Shown here: positions 8,800-17,680 of the stretch, piece after piece
Numbering within the stretch: position 1 is the first letter of the stretch
How the letters are laid out: every line of letters starts with the position of its first letter
Assembly: GCF_904848625.1 (NCBI RefSeq)
Contig: NZ_CAJHCP010000012.1
Span: forward strand, 124,001-188,000
DNA: 64,000 nucleotides
Source of the DNA: Paraburkholderia metrosideri
GTDB taxonomy: Bacteria; Pseudomonadota; Gammaproteobacteria; Burkholderiales; Burkholderiaceae
Direction of reading: 5' to 3'
Program-made: the position numbers and the translations under genes
The notes under the pieces: generated by a model
Database searches by the model: none
What the model was told of the DNA's origin: nothing
Seen by the model: only the letters and a program-made list of their open reading frames with translations

Positions 8800-8835
8800 C
8801 GCGTAAATTGGCCTCTTTAAAGGCCAATTTACGCT
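8800..8835 (-). terminator. long perfect hairpin between leuB and asd
   Basis: GCGTAAATTGGCC and its exact reverse complement are separated by an 8-nt loop whose outer pair also matches. It lies about 50 bp past the leuB stop. Neither strand has a good T run, so it may be a processing, Rho-associated or weak bidirectional end rather than a classical terminator. A partial third copy of TTTAAAGGCC follows the right arm. Confidence 0.5.
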
Positions 8836-8883
8836 TTAAAGGCCGTTGCCGACCTTGCTGACCGCCTTTAACGCCGAAGCGCT

Positions 8884-9951
8884 TTACAGCGCCGCCACGA
8901 CCGCATCGCCCATCGCGACCGTGCCGACCTGCTTGCAACCCGGCGTCAGGATGTCGCCGGTGCGATAGCCCTGCTCCAGCACCTTCTTCACCGCGTTTTC
9001 GATTCGATCCGCCTGTTCCGCCTTGTTCAGCGAATAACGCAGCATCATCGCGGCCGACAGGATCGTCGCCAGCGGATTCGCCACGCCCTTGCCCGCGATA
9101 TCCGGCGCGGAACCGTGCGACGGCTCGTACAAGCCCTTGTTGTTCTTGTCGAGCGACGCCGACGGCAGCATGCCGATCGAACCCGTCAGCATTGCAGCTT
9201 CGTCGGAAAGAATGTCGCCGAACATGTTGCCGGTGACGACCACGTCGAATGCCTTGGGCGCCTTCACCAGTTGCATTGCCGCGTTGTCGACGTACATGTG
9301 CGACAACTCGACGTCCGCGTATTCCTTCGACACGTCGATCATCACATCGCGCCAGAACTGCGACGTTTCGAGCACGTTGGATTTGTCGACCGAAGTCAGC
9401 TTCTTGTCGCGCTTTTGCGCGGCCTGGAACGCGACGTGTGCAATGCGGCGCACTTCGGGTTCCGAATAACGCATCGTGTCGAAGCCTTCCTTCGAGCCGG
9501 CGAACAGACCGTCCGGCGCTTCACGCACGCCGCGCGGCGCGCCGAAGTAAATGTCGCCGTTCAATTCGCGCACGATCAGGATGTCGAGACCCGACACGAT
9601 CTCTTCCTTCAGCGACGACGCACCCGTGAGCTGCGGATAGCAGATTGCCGGGCGGAAGTTCGCGAACAGTTGCAGATGCTTGCGCAGACCCAGAATGGCC
9701 TGCTCCGGACGCAGCGCGCGTTCGAGCTTGTCGTACTTCCAGTCGCCGACCGCGCCGAACAGGATTGCGTCGGCCTCTTTCGCCAGCGCCAGTGTTGCAT
9801 CGGGCAGCGGGTGGCCGCTTGCTTCGTAGCCCGCGCCGCCAACCGGCGCTTCTTCGAGTTCGAACTTTTCGCCGAGTACGTTCAGGACCTTGACGGCCTC
9901 CTTGACGATTTCGGGACCGATGCCGTCGCCCGGCAACACTGCGATCTTCAT
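8884..9951 (-). CDS. leuB: 3-isopropylmalate dehydrogenase
   Basis: LeuB oxidatively decarboxylates 3-isopropylmalate in leucine synthesis. The 355 residues match the family length. The N-terminus MKIAVLPGDGIGPEIV is the family signature, and the substrate and metal-binding segment MFGDILSDEAAML is intact, as is the C-terminal HGSAPDIAGK nucleotide-binding segment. An AAGGA ribosome-binding site precedes the ATG. It is the last gene of leuC-leuD-leuB, 76 bp after leuD. Confidence 0.97.
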   Translation of the reverse strand: MKIAVLPGDGIGPEIVKEAVKVLNVLGEKFELEEAPVGGAGYEASGHPLPDATLALAKEADAILFGAVGDWKYDKLERALRPEQAILGLRKHLQLFANFRPAICYPQLTGASSLKEEIVSGLDILIVRELNGDIYFGAPRGVREAPDGLFAGSKEGFDTMRYSEPEVRRIAHVAFQAAQKRDKKLTSVDKSNVLETSQFWRDVMIDVSKEYADVELSHMYVDNAAMQLVKAPKAFDVVVTGNMFGDILSDEAAMLTGSIGMLPSASLDKNNKGLYEPSHGSAPDIAGKGVANPLATILSAAMMLRYSLNKAEQADRIENAVKKVLEQGYRTGDILTPGCKQVGTVAMGDAVVAAL

Positions 9952-10027
9952 GCGAATTCCTTGATGATTTTCTTCGGGACTTTTTAAGCGCGAGTCAGCG
10001 AGCGGGCCTCGAAAGACCCGTCCGCCT

Positions 10028-10681
10028 TTAACCGACGATGCGGTGATTCAACCACGGCTGCTTCGCCAAGCGTTCCGCTTCGAACTGACGAATCTTGTCT
10101 GCGTGACGCAGCGTGAGACCGATGTCGTCGAAACCGTTCAGCAGACAGTATTTGCGGAAGCCGGCGACTTCGAACGGATATTCAGCGCTGCCGTCCGACG
10201 TGCGCACGACTTGCGCTTCGAGATCCACGATCAGCTGATAGCCGTTGAACGCGTACGTTTCGTTGAACAGGTGATCGACCTGTTGCTCGGTCAGCACGAT
10301 GGGCAGCACGCCATTCTTGAAGCAGTTGTTGTAGAAAATGTCGGCGAAACTCGGCGCGATCAGCGCGCGAAAACCATATTGCTGCAACGCCCACGGCGCG
10401 TGCTCGCGCGAGCTGCCGCAACCGAAATTCTTGCGCGCCAGCAACACCGACGCGCCCTGATAACGCGGCTGATTCAGCACGAAGTCCGGATTCAGCGGAC
10501 GCTTCGAGTTGTCCTGACCCGGCTCGCCGTGATCGAGATAACGCCATTCGTCGAACGCGTTCGGGCCGAAACCCGTGCGCTTGATCGACTTCAGGAACTG
10601 CTTCGGAATGATCGCGTCCGTGTCGACGTTCTCGCGATCGAGCGGCGCCACGACGCCAGTGTGTACGATGAATTTATCCAT
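10028..10681 (-). CDS. leuD: 3-isopropylmalate dehydratase small subunit
   Basis: LeuD is the swivelling small subunit of isopropylmalate isomerase, partner of LeuC. The 217-residue product contains the conserved VDTDAIIPKQFL and FGCGSSREHAPWAL motifs that position substrate against the iron-sulfur cluster of LeuC. It starts 3 bp after the leuC stop, as expected for balanced synthesis of the two subunits. Confidence 0.97.
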   Translation of the reverse strand: MDKFIVHTGVVAPLDRENVDTDAIIPKQFLKSIKRTGFGPNAFDEWRYLDHGEPGQDNSKRPLNPDFVLNQPRYQGASVLLARKNFGCGSSREHAPWALQQYGFRALIAPSFADIFYNNCFKNGVLPIVLTEQQVDHLFNETYAFNGYQLIVDLEAQVVRTSDGSAEYPFEVAGFRKYCLLNGFDDIGLTLRHADKIRQFEAERLAKQPWLNHRIVG

Positions 10682-10684
10682 GAT

Positions 10685-12094
10685 TTACCCGAGCTTCCGA
10701 ATATCGACGAAGTGACCTTCGATTGCCGCAGCCGCGGCCATCGCGGGGCTCACCAGGTGCGTGCGGCCACCGGCGCCTTGACGGCCTTCGAAGTTGCGAT
10801 TCGATGTGGACGCGCAACGCTCGCCCGGATCGAGGCGGTCGGCGTTCATCGCGAGGCACATCGAGCAACCCGGCTCGCGCCATTCGAAACCGGCGTCGGT
10901 GAAAACCTTGTCGAGGCCTTCGCGTTCGGCTTGCGCCTTCACGAGACCCGAACCCGGCACCACCATGGCCAGACGGATATTCGGTGCCACACGGCGACCA
11001 AGTTTGCGGACCACGTAAGCCGCCGCGCGGATGTCTTCGATGCGCGCGTTGGTGCACGAGCCGATGAAAATCTTGTCCGGCTTGATCGACTCGATCGGCG
11101 CGTTCGGTTCCAGCGCCATGTACTTCAACGCGCGTTCCATTGCGTCGCGCTTGACCGGGTCTTTTTCGCGTTCCGGATCAGGCACGCGGCCGTCCACAGC
11201 CGTGACCATTTCCGGCGACGTGCCCCACGTGACTTGCGGCACGATTTCCGCGGCGTTCAACTCGACCACGCGATCGAAGTGCGCGCCGTCGTCCGACTTG
11301 AACTGCTTCCAGTACTCGACCGCGTGATCCCACTCGACGCCTTCCGGCGAGAACGGACGGCCCTTCAGGTATTCGACGGTGGTGTCGTCCACGGCGACCA
11401 TGCCGGCGCGCGCGCCTGCTTCGATTGCCATGTTGCAGACCGTCATGCGGCCCTCCATGGACAGCGAACGGATAGTCGAGCCGCCGAATTCGATGGCATA
11501 ACCCGTGCCGCCCGCCGTGCCGATCTTGCCGATGATGGCGAGCACGATGTCTTTCGCGGTACAGCCGCGCGGCAGCGGACCTTCGACCTTCACCAGCATG
11601 TTCTTGCTCTTCTTCTGCAAGAGCGTTTGCGTGGCGAGCACGTGTTCGACTTCCGAGGTGCCGATACCATGCGCGAGCGCACCGAACGCGCCGTGCGTGG
11701 AGGTGTGCGAGTCACCGCAGACGATCGTCATGCCCGGCAGCGTAGCGCCCTGCTCCGGCCCGATGATGTGCACGATGCCCTGACGCAGGTCGTTCATCTT
11801 GAACTGCGTGATGCCGTAGGCGTCGCAGTTCGAATCGAGCGTGTCGACTTGCAGCTTCGAGATCGGGTCGGCGATACCGTGCGTGCGGTCGGTGGTCGGG
11901 ACGTTGTGATCCGAAACCGCCAGATTCGCGCTGATGCGCCACACCGGGCGCTCAGCCAGCTTCAGGCCTTCAAACGCCTGCGGGCTGGTCACTTCGTGCA
12001 GCAGGTGACGGTCGATATAAAGAATCGAAGTACCGTCTTCTTCCGTGTGGATCACGTGCGTGTTCCACAATTTGTCGTAGAGAGTCTGTGCCAT
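10685..12094 (-). CDS. leuC: 3-isopropylmalate dehydratase large subunit
   Basis: LeuC is the aconitase-fold, 4Fe-4S-containing large subunit of isopropylmalate isomerase. The cluster cysteines are visible in FIGSCTNARIEDI and in EPGCSMCLAMN. The N-terminus MAQTLYDKLWNTHVI and the 469-residue length are typical. It is the first gene of leuC-leuD-leuB. I looked for a leucine-rich leader peptide in the 365 bp upstream and did not find one. Confidence 0.97.
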   Translation of the reverse strand: MAQTLYDKLWNTHVIHTEEDGTSILYIDRHLLHEVTSPQAFEGLKLAERPVWRISANLAVSDHNVPTTDRTHGIADPISKLQVDTLDSNCDAYGITQFKMNDLRQGIVHIIGPEQGATLPGMTIVCGDSHTSTHGAFGALAHGIGTSEVEHVLATQTLLQKKSKNMLVKVEGPLPRGCTAKDIVLAIIGKIGTAGGTGYAIEFGGSTIRSLSMEGRMTVCNMAIEAGARAGMVAVDDTTVEYLKGRPFSPEGVEWDHAVEYWKQFKSDDGAHFDRVVELNAAEIVPQVTWGTSPEMVTAVDGRVPDPEREKDPVKRDAMERALKYMALEPNAPIESIKPDKIFIGSCTNARIEDIRAAAYVVRKLGRRVAPNIRLAMVVPGSGLVKAQAEREGLDKVFTDAGFEWREPGCSMCLAMNADRLDPGERCASTSNRNFEGRQGAGGRTHLVSPAMAAAAAIEGHFVDIRKLG

Positions 12095-12457
12095 GGTATG
12101 CGGGGTAGTAATAGCTTTCGGGCTGACTGTGTCGGTCGATTATGCCACGCAGAACCTTGCCACGCGACCCTCCGCACAAGGAAAAACCGATAAAAAACAG
12201 GGAGTTGGGTGGTAGTGGCGATACCTGTATCGATGGCACCCGGAAAGGGTGAGCATGACGGCGAGTCTATGCGCCGGCATGCGGCTAAATCGTATGAAGC
12301 GCTTCGAAACAGCTGGCGCGGCTTCTATCTAACGCGACGATTTCAATCCAGTTTGGTTTTTCTTGGCACGCCATCTACGATTGCTCCTGGCTCTTTCGGT
12401 GCATACCCATTTTGCAGTTGCGCGCGACCCAGAGGAGTCGGGCGCGGTCTCACGCGC
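12095..12457. other. leuC upstream region without a supported gene
   Basis: About 360 bp between leuC and the gltA terminator. It must hold the leuC promoter. CATAAT (minus strand, 12139-12144) is a possible -10 with no convincing -35. Short open frames here lack ribosome-binding sites and recognisable sequence. Confidence 0.5.
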
Positions 12458-12497
12458 AAAAAAAAACGCCCCAACGGATAAATCCCGTTGGGGCGTT
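12458..12497 (-). terminator. strong Rho-independent terminator after gltA
   Basis: On the minus strand AACGCCCCAACGG pairs perfectly with CCGTTGGGGCGTT around a 7-nt loop, followed by an uninterrupted run of nine T. It closes the sdhCDAB-sdhE-gltA transcript about 80 bp past gltA. Confidence 0.93.
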
Positions 12498-12577
12498 TCT
12501 CAAAAATCGACCGAGTCGTGAAAGTGCTTTTTGCTCGTAGCAAACCGCCGCTACGAATTACACAACTCCGGGCCGGA

Positions 12578-13879
12578 TCAACGTTGTGCGATCGGCTTCG
12601 CTTCGCGTTGCGTGTCGCCAACGAACAGCTGACGCGGACGGCCAATCTTCTGTTCCGGATCGGCGATCATTTCGTTCCACTGTGCAATCCAGCCGACCGT
12701 ACGTGCCATCGCGAAGATACACGTGAACATCGACGTCGGGATGCCCAGTGCGCGTTGCACGATGCCCGAGTAGAAGTCGACGTTCGGGTACAGCTTGCGC
12801 GACACGAAGTATTCGTCTTCCAGCGCGATCTTTTCCAATGCCATCGCGAGCTTGAACAGCGGGTCGTCATGCAGACCCAGCTCTTCCAGCACTTCGTGGC
12901 AGGTTTCGCGCATCAGCTTCGCACGCGGATCGTAGTTCTTGTACACGCGGTGACCGAAGCCCATCAGCTTCACGCCCGAGTTCTTGTCCTTCACCTGCTT
13001 GATGAACTCAGGAATGTTGTCGACCGAGCCGATTTCTTCCAGCATGTTCAGCGCGGCTTCGTTCGCACCACCGTGCGCCGGGCCCCACAGACACGCGATA
13101 CCAGCAGCGATACACGCGAACGGGTTCGCGCCCGACGAACCGGCGAGACGCACGGTCGACGTCGACGCGTTCTGTTCGTGATCTGCGTGCAGGATCAGGA
13201 TACGGTCGAGTGCGCGCACCAGCACGTCGTTGACCTTGTACTCTTCGCACGGGTTCGAGAACATCATGTGCATGAAGTTCGCGCTGTACGACAGGTCGTT
13301 CTTCGGGTACGCAAACGGCTGGCCGATGCTGTACTTGTAGGCCATTGCGACCAGCGTCGGCAGCTTCGCGATCATGCGGATCGCCGACACTTCACGGTGA
13401 CGCGGATTGTTGATGTCGAGCGAGTCGTGATAGAACGCCGACAGCGCGCCGACTGCGGCAACCAGAATCGCCATCGGGTGCGCGTCACGACGGAAGCCGC
13501 GGAAGAAGAAGTGCATTTGTTCATGCACCATCGTGTGATTCGTCACAGTCTTGACGAATTCTTCTTTCTGCGCCGCGTTCGGCAGTTCGCCCTTCAGCAG
13601 CAGGTAGCAGCTTTCGAGGAAGTCCGCGTTTTCCGCGAGGTTGTCGATCGGGTAGCCGCGGTACAGCAGCTCGCCCTTGTCGCCGTCGATGTAGGTGATC
13701 GCGGAATTGCACGCCGCCGTCGACATGAAGCCCGGGTCGTACGTGAATTTGCCGGTCTGGCCGTACAGTTTGCGAATGTCGATTACGTCCGGGCCAAGGG
13801 TACCCTTGTAAATCGGCATTTCAACGCTCGGCGAATTGTCGCTGAACGATAGCGTGGCTTTAACATCTGACGGGGTCAT
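12578..13879 (-). CDS. gltA: type II citrate synthase
   Basis: GltA condenses acetyl-CoA and oxaloacetate, the entry step of the TCA cycle. The 433-residue product has the hexameric, NADH-sensitive gram-negative form's N-terminal extension. Catalytic residues are His269 (GPAHGGANEAAL), His310 (GFGHRVYKNYDPR) and Asp368 (LYPNVDFYSG). A GAGGA ribosome-binding site lies 6 nt before the ATG. It is the last gene of the sdh cluster, 72 bp after sdhE. Confidence 0.97.
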   Translation of the reverse strand: MTPSDVKATLSFSDNSPSVEMPIYKGTLGPDVIDIRKLYGQTGKFTYDPGFMSTAACNSAITYIDGDKGELLYRGYPIDNLAENADFLESCYLLLKGELPNAAQKEEFVKTVTNHTMVHEQMHFFFRGFRRDAHPMAILVAAVGALSAFYHDSLDINNPRHREVSAIRMIAKLPTLVAMAYKYSIGQPFAYPKNDLSYSANFMHMMFSNPCEEYKVNDVLVRALDRILILHADHEQNASTSTVRLAGSSGANPFACIAAGIACLWGPAHGGANEAALNMLEEIGSVDNIPEFIKQVKDKNSGVKLMGFGHRVYKNYDPRAKLMRETCHEVLEELGLHDDPLFKLAMALEKIALEDEYFVSRKLYPNVDFYSGIVQRALGIPTSMFTCIFAMARTVGWIAQWNEMIADPEQKIGRPRQLFVGDTQREAKPIAQR

Positions 13880-13951
13880 AGCACATCCTCAATCGAAGTA
13901 TGGAAACAGGGTTTCGATAATTGCACGCCTGGAACAACAGGCTGGCGGCGC

Positions 13952-14224
13952 TCACGCGTTGCGCAGCAGCTCCAGAACACGGATTACATCCGGGTCGGCA
14001 AGCTCGCCCTCCGGTTCCTTGCGCACAAGCAGCAAGTCCATCAGGTCGTTATCGCTCAGCTCGAGCAGGCGCGTAAGTGCACCTACGTCGGCGTCGCTGA
14101 GGTCATGCTCATATCGGCTGAAAAAACGTTCGAAGATCAGATCGTTTTCCAGCAGGCCCCGCCGGGCACGCCAACGAAGGCGCGCCCGGCGGAGAGGGTC
14201 GGACTGATGCGATGTTTCGTCCAT
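13952..14224 (-). CDS. sdhE: FAD assembly factor SdhE
   Basis: SdhE binds apo-SdhA and promotes covalent attachment of FAD. This small acidic helical protein (90 residues) carries the signature RRGLLENDLIFERF, corresponding to the RGxxE motif needed for flavinylation, with Glu26 as the key acid. It begins 1 bp after sdhB, so it is made with its client complex. Confidence 0.93.
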   Translation of the reverse strand: MDETSHQSDPLRRARLRWRARRGLLENDLIFERFFSRYEHDLSDADVGALTRLLELSDNDLMDLLLVRKEPEGELADPDVIRVLELLRNA

Positions 14225-14225
14225 C

Positions 14226-14930
14226 TCAGACCGCGCGGCGAACCATCAATTCCTTGATCTTGCCAATCGCCTTGGTCGGGTTCAGGCCCTTCGGGCAGAC
14301 GTCGACGCAATTCATGATGGTATGGCAACGGAACAGACGGTACGGATCTTCCAGATTGTCGAGGCGTTCACCCGTCGCTTCGTCACGGCTGTCCGCGATG
14401 AAGCGATAGGCTTGCAACAGGCCAGCCGGGCCAACGAACTTGTCCGGATTCCACCAGAAGCTCGGGCACGACGTCGAGCAGCTGGCGCACAGGATACATT
14501 CGTACAGGCCGTCGAGCTCGTCGCGTTCTTCCGGCGACTGCAGACGTTCCTTTTCCGGCGGCGGCGTATCGTTGATCAGGTACGGCTTGATCGAGTGATA
14601 CTGGTTGAAGAAGTTCGTCATGTCGACGATCAGGTCGCGAATGACCGGCAGGCCCGGCAGCGGGCGCAGCACGATCTTCTGCGGCAGATCGTTCAGGTTC
14701 GTGAGACACGCCAGACCATTCTTGCCGTTGATGTTCATTGCGTCCGAACCGCACACGCCTTCACGGCACGAGCGACGGAACGACAAGGTCTCGTCCACGG
14801 CCTTCAGCTTCAGGAGCGCGTCGAGCAACATGCGTTCGTGCGAGTCGATGTCGATCTCGTACGTTTGCATGCGCGGAGCAGCGTCCTTATCCGGGTCGTA
14901 GCGGTAAATTTCAAATATACGCTTTGCCAT
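14226..14930 (-). CDS. sdhB: succinate dehydrogenase iron-sulfur subunit
   Basis: SdhB carries electrons from the flavin of SdhA to ubiquinone through three iron-sulfur clusters. All ligand sets are visible: CREGVCGSDAMNINGKNGLAC for 2Fe-2S, CILCASCSTSC for 4Fe-4S, and CHTIMNCVDVCPKG for the 3Fe-4S and remaining ligands. The 234-residue length is normal. It follows sdhA by 24 bp. Confidence 0.97.
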   Translation of the reverse strand: MAKRIFEIYRYDPDKDAAPRMQTYEIDIDSHERMLLDALLKLKAVDETLSFRRSCREGVCGSDAMNINGKNGLACLTNLNDLPQKIVLRPLPGLPVIRDLIVDMTNFFNQYHSIKPYLINDTPPPEKERLQSPEERDELDGLYECILCASCSTSCPSFWWNPDKFVGPAGLLQAYRFIADSRDEATGERLDNLEDPYRLFRCHTIMNCVDVCPKGLNPTKAIGKIKELMVRRAV

Positions 14931-14954
14931 TTCTGAATTCCTTTGACTGGTGCC

Positions 14955-16730
14955 TTAGAAGGTACGCGCTTTCGGCGGCACGGATTCGACGGTCAGCGGT
15001 TGCATGTGAACCGGCTTGTAGTCGAGGCGGTCGCCTTCGCTGAACCACAGCGTATGGCGCAGCCAGTTTTCGTCGTCGCGATGTTCGAAGTCGTTCTGCG
15101 CGTGTGCGCCACGGCTTTCCTTGCGCGCTTCGGCGGAGACCATCGTGGCGCGCGCCACTTCGATCAGGTTCGCCACTTCCAGCGCTTCGACGCGGGCCGT
15201 GTTGAACACCTTCGACTTGTCCTTCAGATGGATGCTATCGACACGTTGAGCCACTTCACGAATAGCCTCGACGCCCTTGGCCAGCAACTCCGACGTACGG
15301 AACACGCCGGCGTGAGCCTGCATCGTGCTGCGGATGTCGTTCGCGACGTCCTGCGCATACTCGCCCGACGACGACTTGTCGAGCTTATCGAGACGCGACA
15401 GAGCGAAGTCAGCAGCATCGGCCGGCAGCGGCTTGTGCTCTTTCATGCTCTGCACGTGCTTGACGATGTGGTTGCCGGCCGCGCGGCCGAACACCACCAG
15501 GTCGAGCAGCGAGTTCGTGCCGAGACGGTTTGCACCGTGCACCGACACGCACGAGCATTCGCCCACTGCGTAGAAACCGTTGACGATTTCTTCGTGGCCA
15601 CGCGCCGTACCGACGACCTGACCGTTGATGTTCGTCGGGATACCGCCCATCTGGTAGTGAATGGTCGGCACAACCGGAATCGGCTCTTTAATACAATCGA
15701 CGTTCGCGAACTTCATTGCGATTTCGCGGATCGACGGCAGACGCTTCATGATCGTCTCTGCGCCGATGTGCGACAGGTCGAGCAGCACGTGATCCTTGTT
15801 CGGACCTACGCCACGGCCTTCCTTGATTTCCTGGTCCATCGAACGCGAAACGAAGTCGCGCGGCGCCAGATCCTTCAGCGTCGGCGCGTAGCGTTCCATG
15901 AAACGCTCGCCGTTCGAGTTACGCAGAATGCCGCCTTCGCCGCGCACGCCTTCGGTAATCAGCACGCCCGCGCCGGCCACGCCGGTCGGGTGGAATTGCC
16001 AGAATTCCATGTCTTGCAGTGCGATGCCCGAACGCGCAGCCATGCCCAGGCCGTCACCGGTGTTGATGAACGCGTTGGTCGATGCCGCGAAGATCCGGCC
16101 TGCGCCGCCCGTTGCGAACAGCGTGGTCTTGCCTTCGAGGATGTAGACGTCGCCGGTTTCCATTTCCAGCGCGGTCACGCCGAGCACGTCGCCGTCGGCG
16201 TCGCGGATCAGATCCAGCGCCATCCATTCGACGAAGAACTGCGTCTTGGCTTCCACGTTCTGCTGGTACAGCGTGTGCAGCAGTGCGTGACCGGTACGGT
16301 CGGCAGCCGCGCAAGCGCGTTGCACCGGCTTTTCGCCGTAGTTGGCAGTGTGGCCGCCGAACGGGCGCTGATAGATCGTGCCGTCTGCGTTACGGTCGAA
16401 CGGCATGCCCATGTGTTCGAGTTCGTAGACTGCGTTCGGTGCTTCACGGCACATGAACTCGATCGCGTCCTGGTCGCCGAGCCAGTCGGAACCCTTGATC
16501 GTGTCGTAGAAGTGATAGTGCCAGTTGTCTTCGCTCATGTTGCCGAGCGAAGCGCCGATGCCGCCTTGAGCAGCAACCGTGTGCGAACGCGTCGGGAACA
16601 CTTTGGACAGAACGCAAACCGACAGACCGGCGCGCGCGAGTTGCAGCGAAGCGCGCATTCCCGAGCCGCCTGCGCCGACGATAACCACGTCAAACTTGCG
16701 ACGCGGCAGAGAATTCTTGATTGCAGCCAT
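14955..16730 (-). CDS. sdhA: succinate dehydrogenase flavoprotein subunit
   Basis: SdhA oxidises succinate to fumarate. The 591-residue product starts MAAIKNSLPRRKFDVVIVGAGGSG with the FAD dinucleotide-binding motif at residues 19-24. The covalent FAD site is His50 in RSHTVAAQGG. A GGAGAG ribosome-binding site 9 nt upstream supports this ATG over one 14 codons earlier, which would overlap sdhD. It lies in the order sdhC-D-A-B. Confidence 0.97.
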   Translation of the reverse strand: MAAIKNSLPRRKFDVVIVGAGGSGMRASLQLARAGLSVCVLSKVFPTRSHTVAAQGGIGASLGNMSEDNWHYHFYDTIKGSDWLGDQDAIEFMCREAPNAVYELEHMGMPFDRNADGTIYQRPFGGHTANYGEKPVQRACAAADRTGHALLHTLYQQNVEAKTQFFVEWMALDLIRDADGDVLGVTALEMETGDVYILEGKTTLFATGGAGRIFAASTNAFINTGDGLGMAARSGIALQDMEFWQFHPTGVAGAGVLITEGVRGEGGILRNSNGERFMERYAPTLKDLAPRDFVSRSMDQEIKEGRGVGPNKDHVLLDLSHIGAETIMKRLPSIREIAMKFANVDCIKEPIPVVPTIHYQMGGIPTNINGQVVGTARGHEEIVNGFYAVGECSCVSVHGANRLGTNSLLDLVVFGRAAGNHIVKHVQSMKEHKPLPADAADFALSRLDKLDKSSSGEYAQDVANDIRSTMQAHAGVFRTSELLAKGVEAIREVAQRVDSIHLKDKSKVFNTARVEALEVANLIEVARATMVSAEARKESRGAHAQNDFEHRDDENWLRHTLWFSEGDRLDYKPVHMQPLTVESVPPKARTF

Positions 16731-16734
16731 TCTT

Positions 16735-17103
16735 TTACACTCTCCAGAGAATCTGCGCAGCGTAGCCCGCACATGCGAGCAGCCAGACGATCGTCAGCAC
16801 CTGAAGGGTCAGGCGCACGCCAACGGGCTTTACGTAGTCCATCCAGATATCGCGGATACCAACCCACGCGTGATAGAACAGCGAAAGCAGCGTGACGAAC
16901 GTAGCGAGCTTCATCCATTGCGTCGCGAAGATCGACGCCCAACCGTCGTACGAGAAATCGCGCGCGCCGAAGAACCAGGCGAGCAGGATGACCGTGTAGA
17001 TCGCCATGATCGTGGCGGTGATGCGTTGCGCGAGCCAGTCGCGCAGACCGTAATGCGCGCCGACAACGAGACGCTTCGAACCGATTCGGTTATTAGATGA
17101 CAT
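16735..17103 (-). CDS. sdhD: succinate dehydrogenase membrane anchor subunit
   Basis: SdhD, with SdhC, anchors the complex, binds heme b and forms the quinone site. The 122-residue product has three predicted membrane helices. The conserved FYHAWVGIRDIWMDYVKP segment carries the heme-ligand histidine and quinone-site residues. It starts 3 bp after sdhC and ends just before sdhA, whose ribosome-binding site overlaps its end. Confidence 0.95.
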   Translation of the reverse strand: MSSNNRIGSKRLVVGAHYGLRDWLAQRITATIMAIYTVILLAWFFGARDFSYDGWASIFATQWMKLATFVTLLSLFYHAWVGIRDIWMDYVKPVGVRLTLQVLTIVWLLACAGYAAQILWRV

Positions 17104-17106
17104 TTT

Positions 17107-17523
17107 TTAGAATGCTCCGAACAGTTTTGCCGCGAATGCGATGGTGAGCAGCGACGACACAACGATAACGACGATAGAGGTCGACTTGCCTTTTTCCTTC
17201 GTCACTGCGTTGTGATTCGTGTCCATCATCAGATGGCGGACGCCGGCGCAGAAATGGAAAAGGAAAGCCCACGCCAGAACGAGCGTGATGAGCTTGACGA
17301 CGATATTGGAGAGGAAACCTTTGAAGACTTCGAAACTTAATTCGGAAGTCAGGCTCTGGTCAAAGAGGTACAGCAGGAACGGAAGGAAAACAAACAAAAG
17401 ACCACCGCTCACGCGGTGCAAGATCGACACACGCCCCGCGAGCGGGAGACGGTATGCCGTCAATATCTGCCCAATACCGATGTTCCGGAATTCCGGCCTC
17501 GGTTTTTTTACGGCTTCTGCCAT
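17107..17523 (-). CDS. sdhC: succinate dehydrogenase cytochrome b556 subunit
   Basis: SdhC is the other membrane/heme subunit. The 138-residue protein contains the family signature SILHRVSGGLLFVFLPFLLY and the heme histidine in FHFCAGVRHLMMD, with three membrane helices. AGGGG precedes the ATG by 6 nt. It is the first gene of the sdh operon, so the sdh promoter should lie in the 157 bp between it and the GntR regulator. Confidence 0.95.
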   Translation of the reverse strand: MAEAVKKPRPEFRNIGIGQILTAYRLPLAGRVSILHRVSGGLLFVFLPFLLYLFDQSLTSELSFEVFKGFLSNIVVKLITLVLAWAFLFHFCAGVRHLMMDTNHNAVTKEKGKSTSIVVIVVSSLLTIAFAAKLFGAF

Positions 17524-17680
17524 GCTAGACCCCTACTATGTAGTCACACTAATCCGCAATTTTAGCGCCTTTTTATATCGCGCTGCAGCGAAAACCACTA
17601 CAGGCCCGTGTCAGCACGCGCGATAAAGCCGCCTTCAAAGAGGCGCGCGTGTGGGACGCTGCGCCTTCATTCAGCCCGAT

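Noticed and set aside
10043..12193. A 716-codon open frame on the plus strand opposite leuD and leuC
   Set aside because: It is fully antisense to two intact enzymes, has an Arg/His/Val-rich composition typical of antisense frames in high-GC DNA, and resembles no family.
12095..12460. Search for a leucine-rich leader peptide before leuC
   Set aside because: No short frame with a Leu run and adjacent competing hairpins was found on the minus strand.
14943..16895. A 650-codon plus-strand frame opposite sdhA
   Set aside because: Shadow of sdhA; no ribosome-binding site or recognisable domain.
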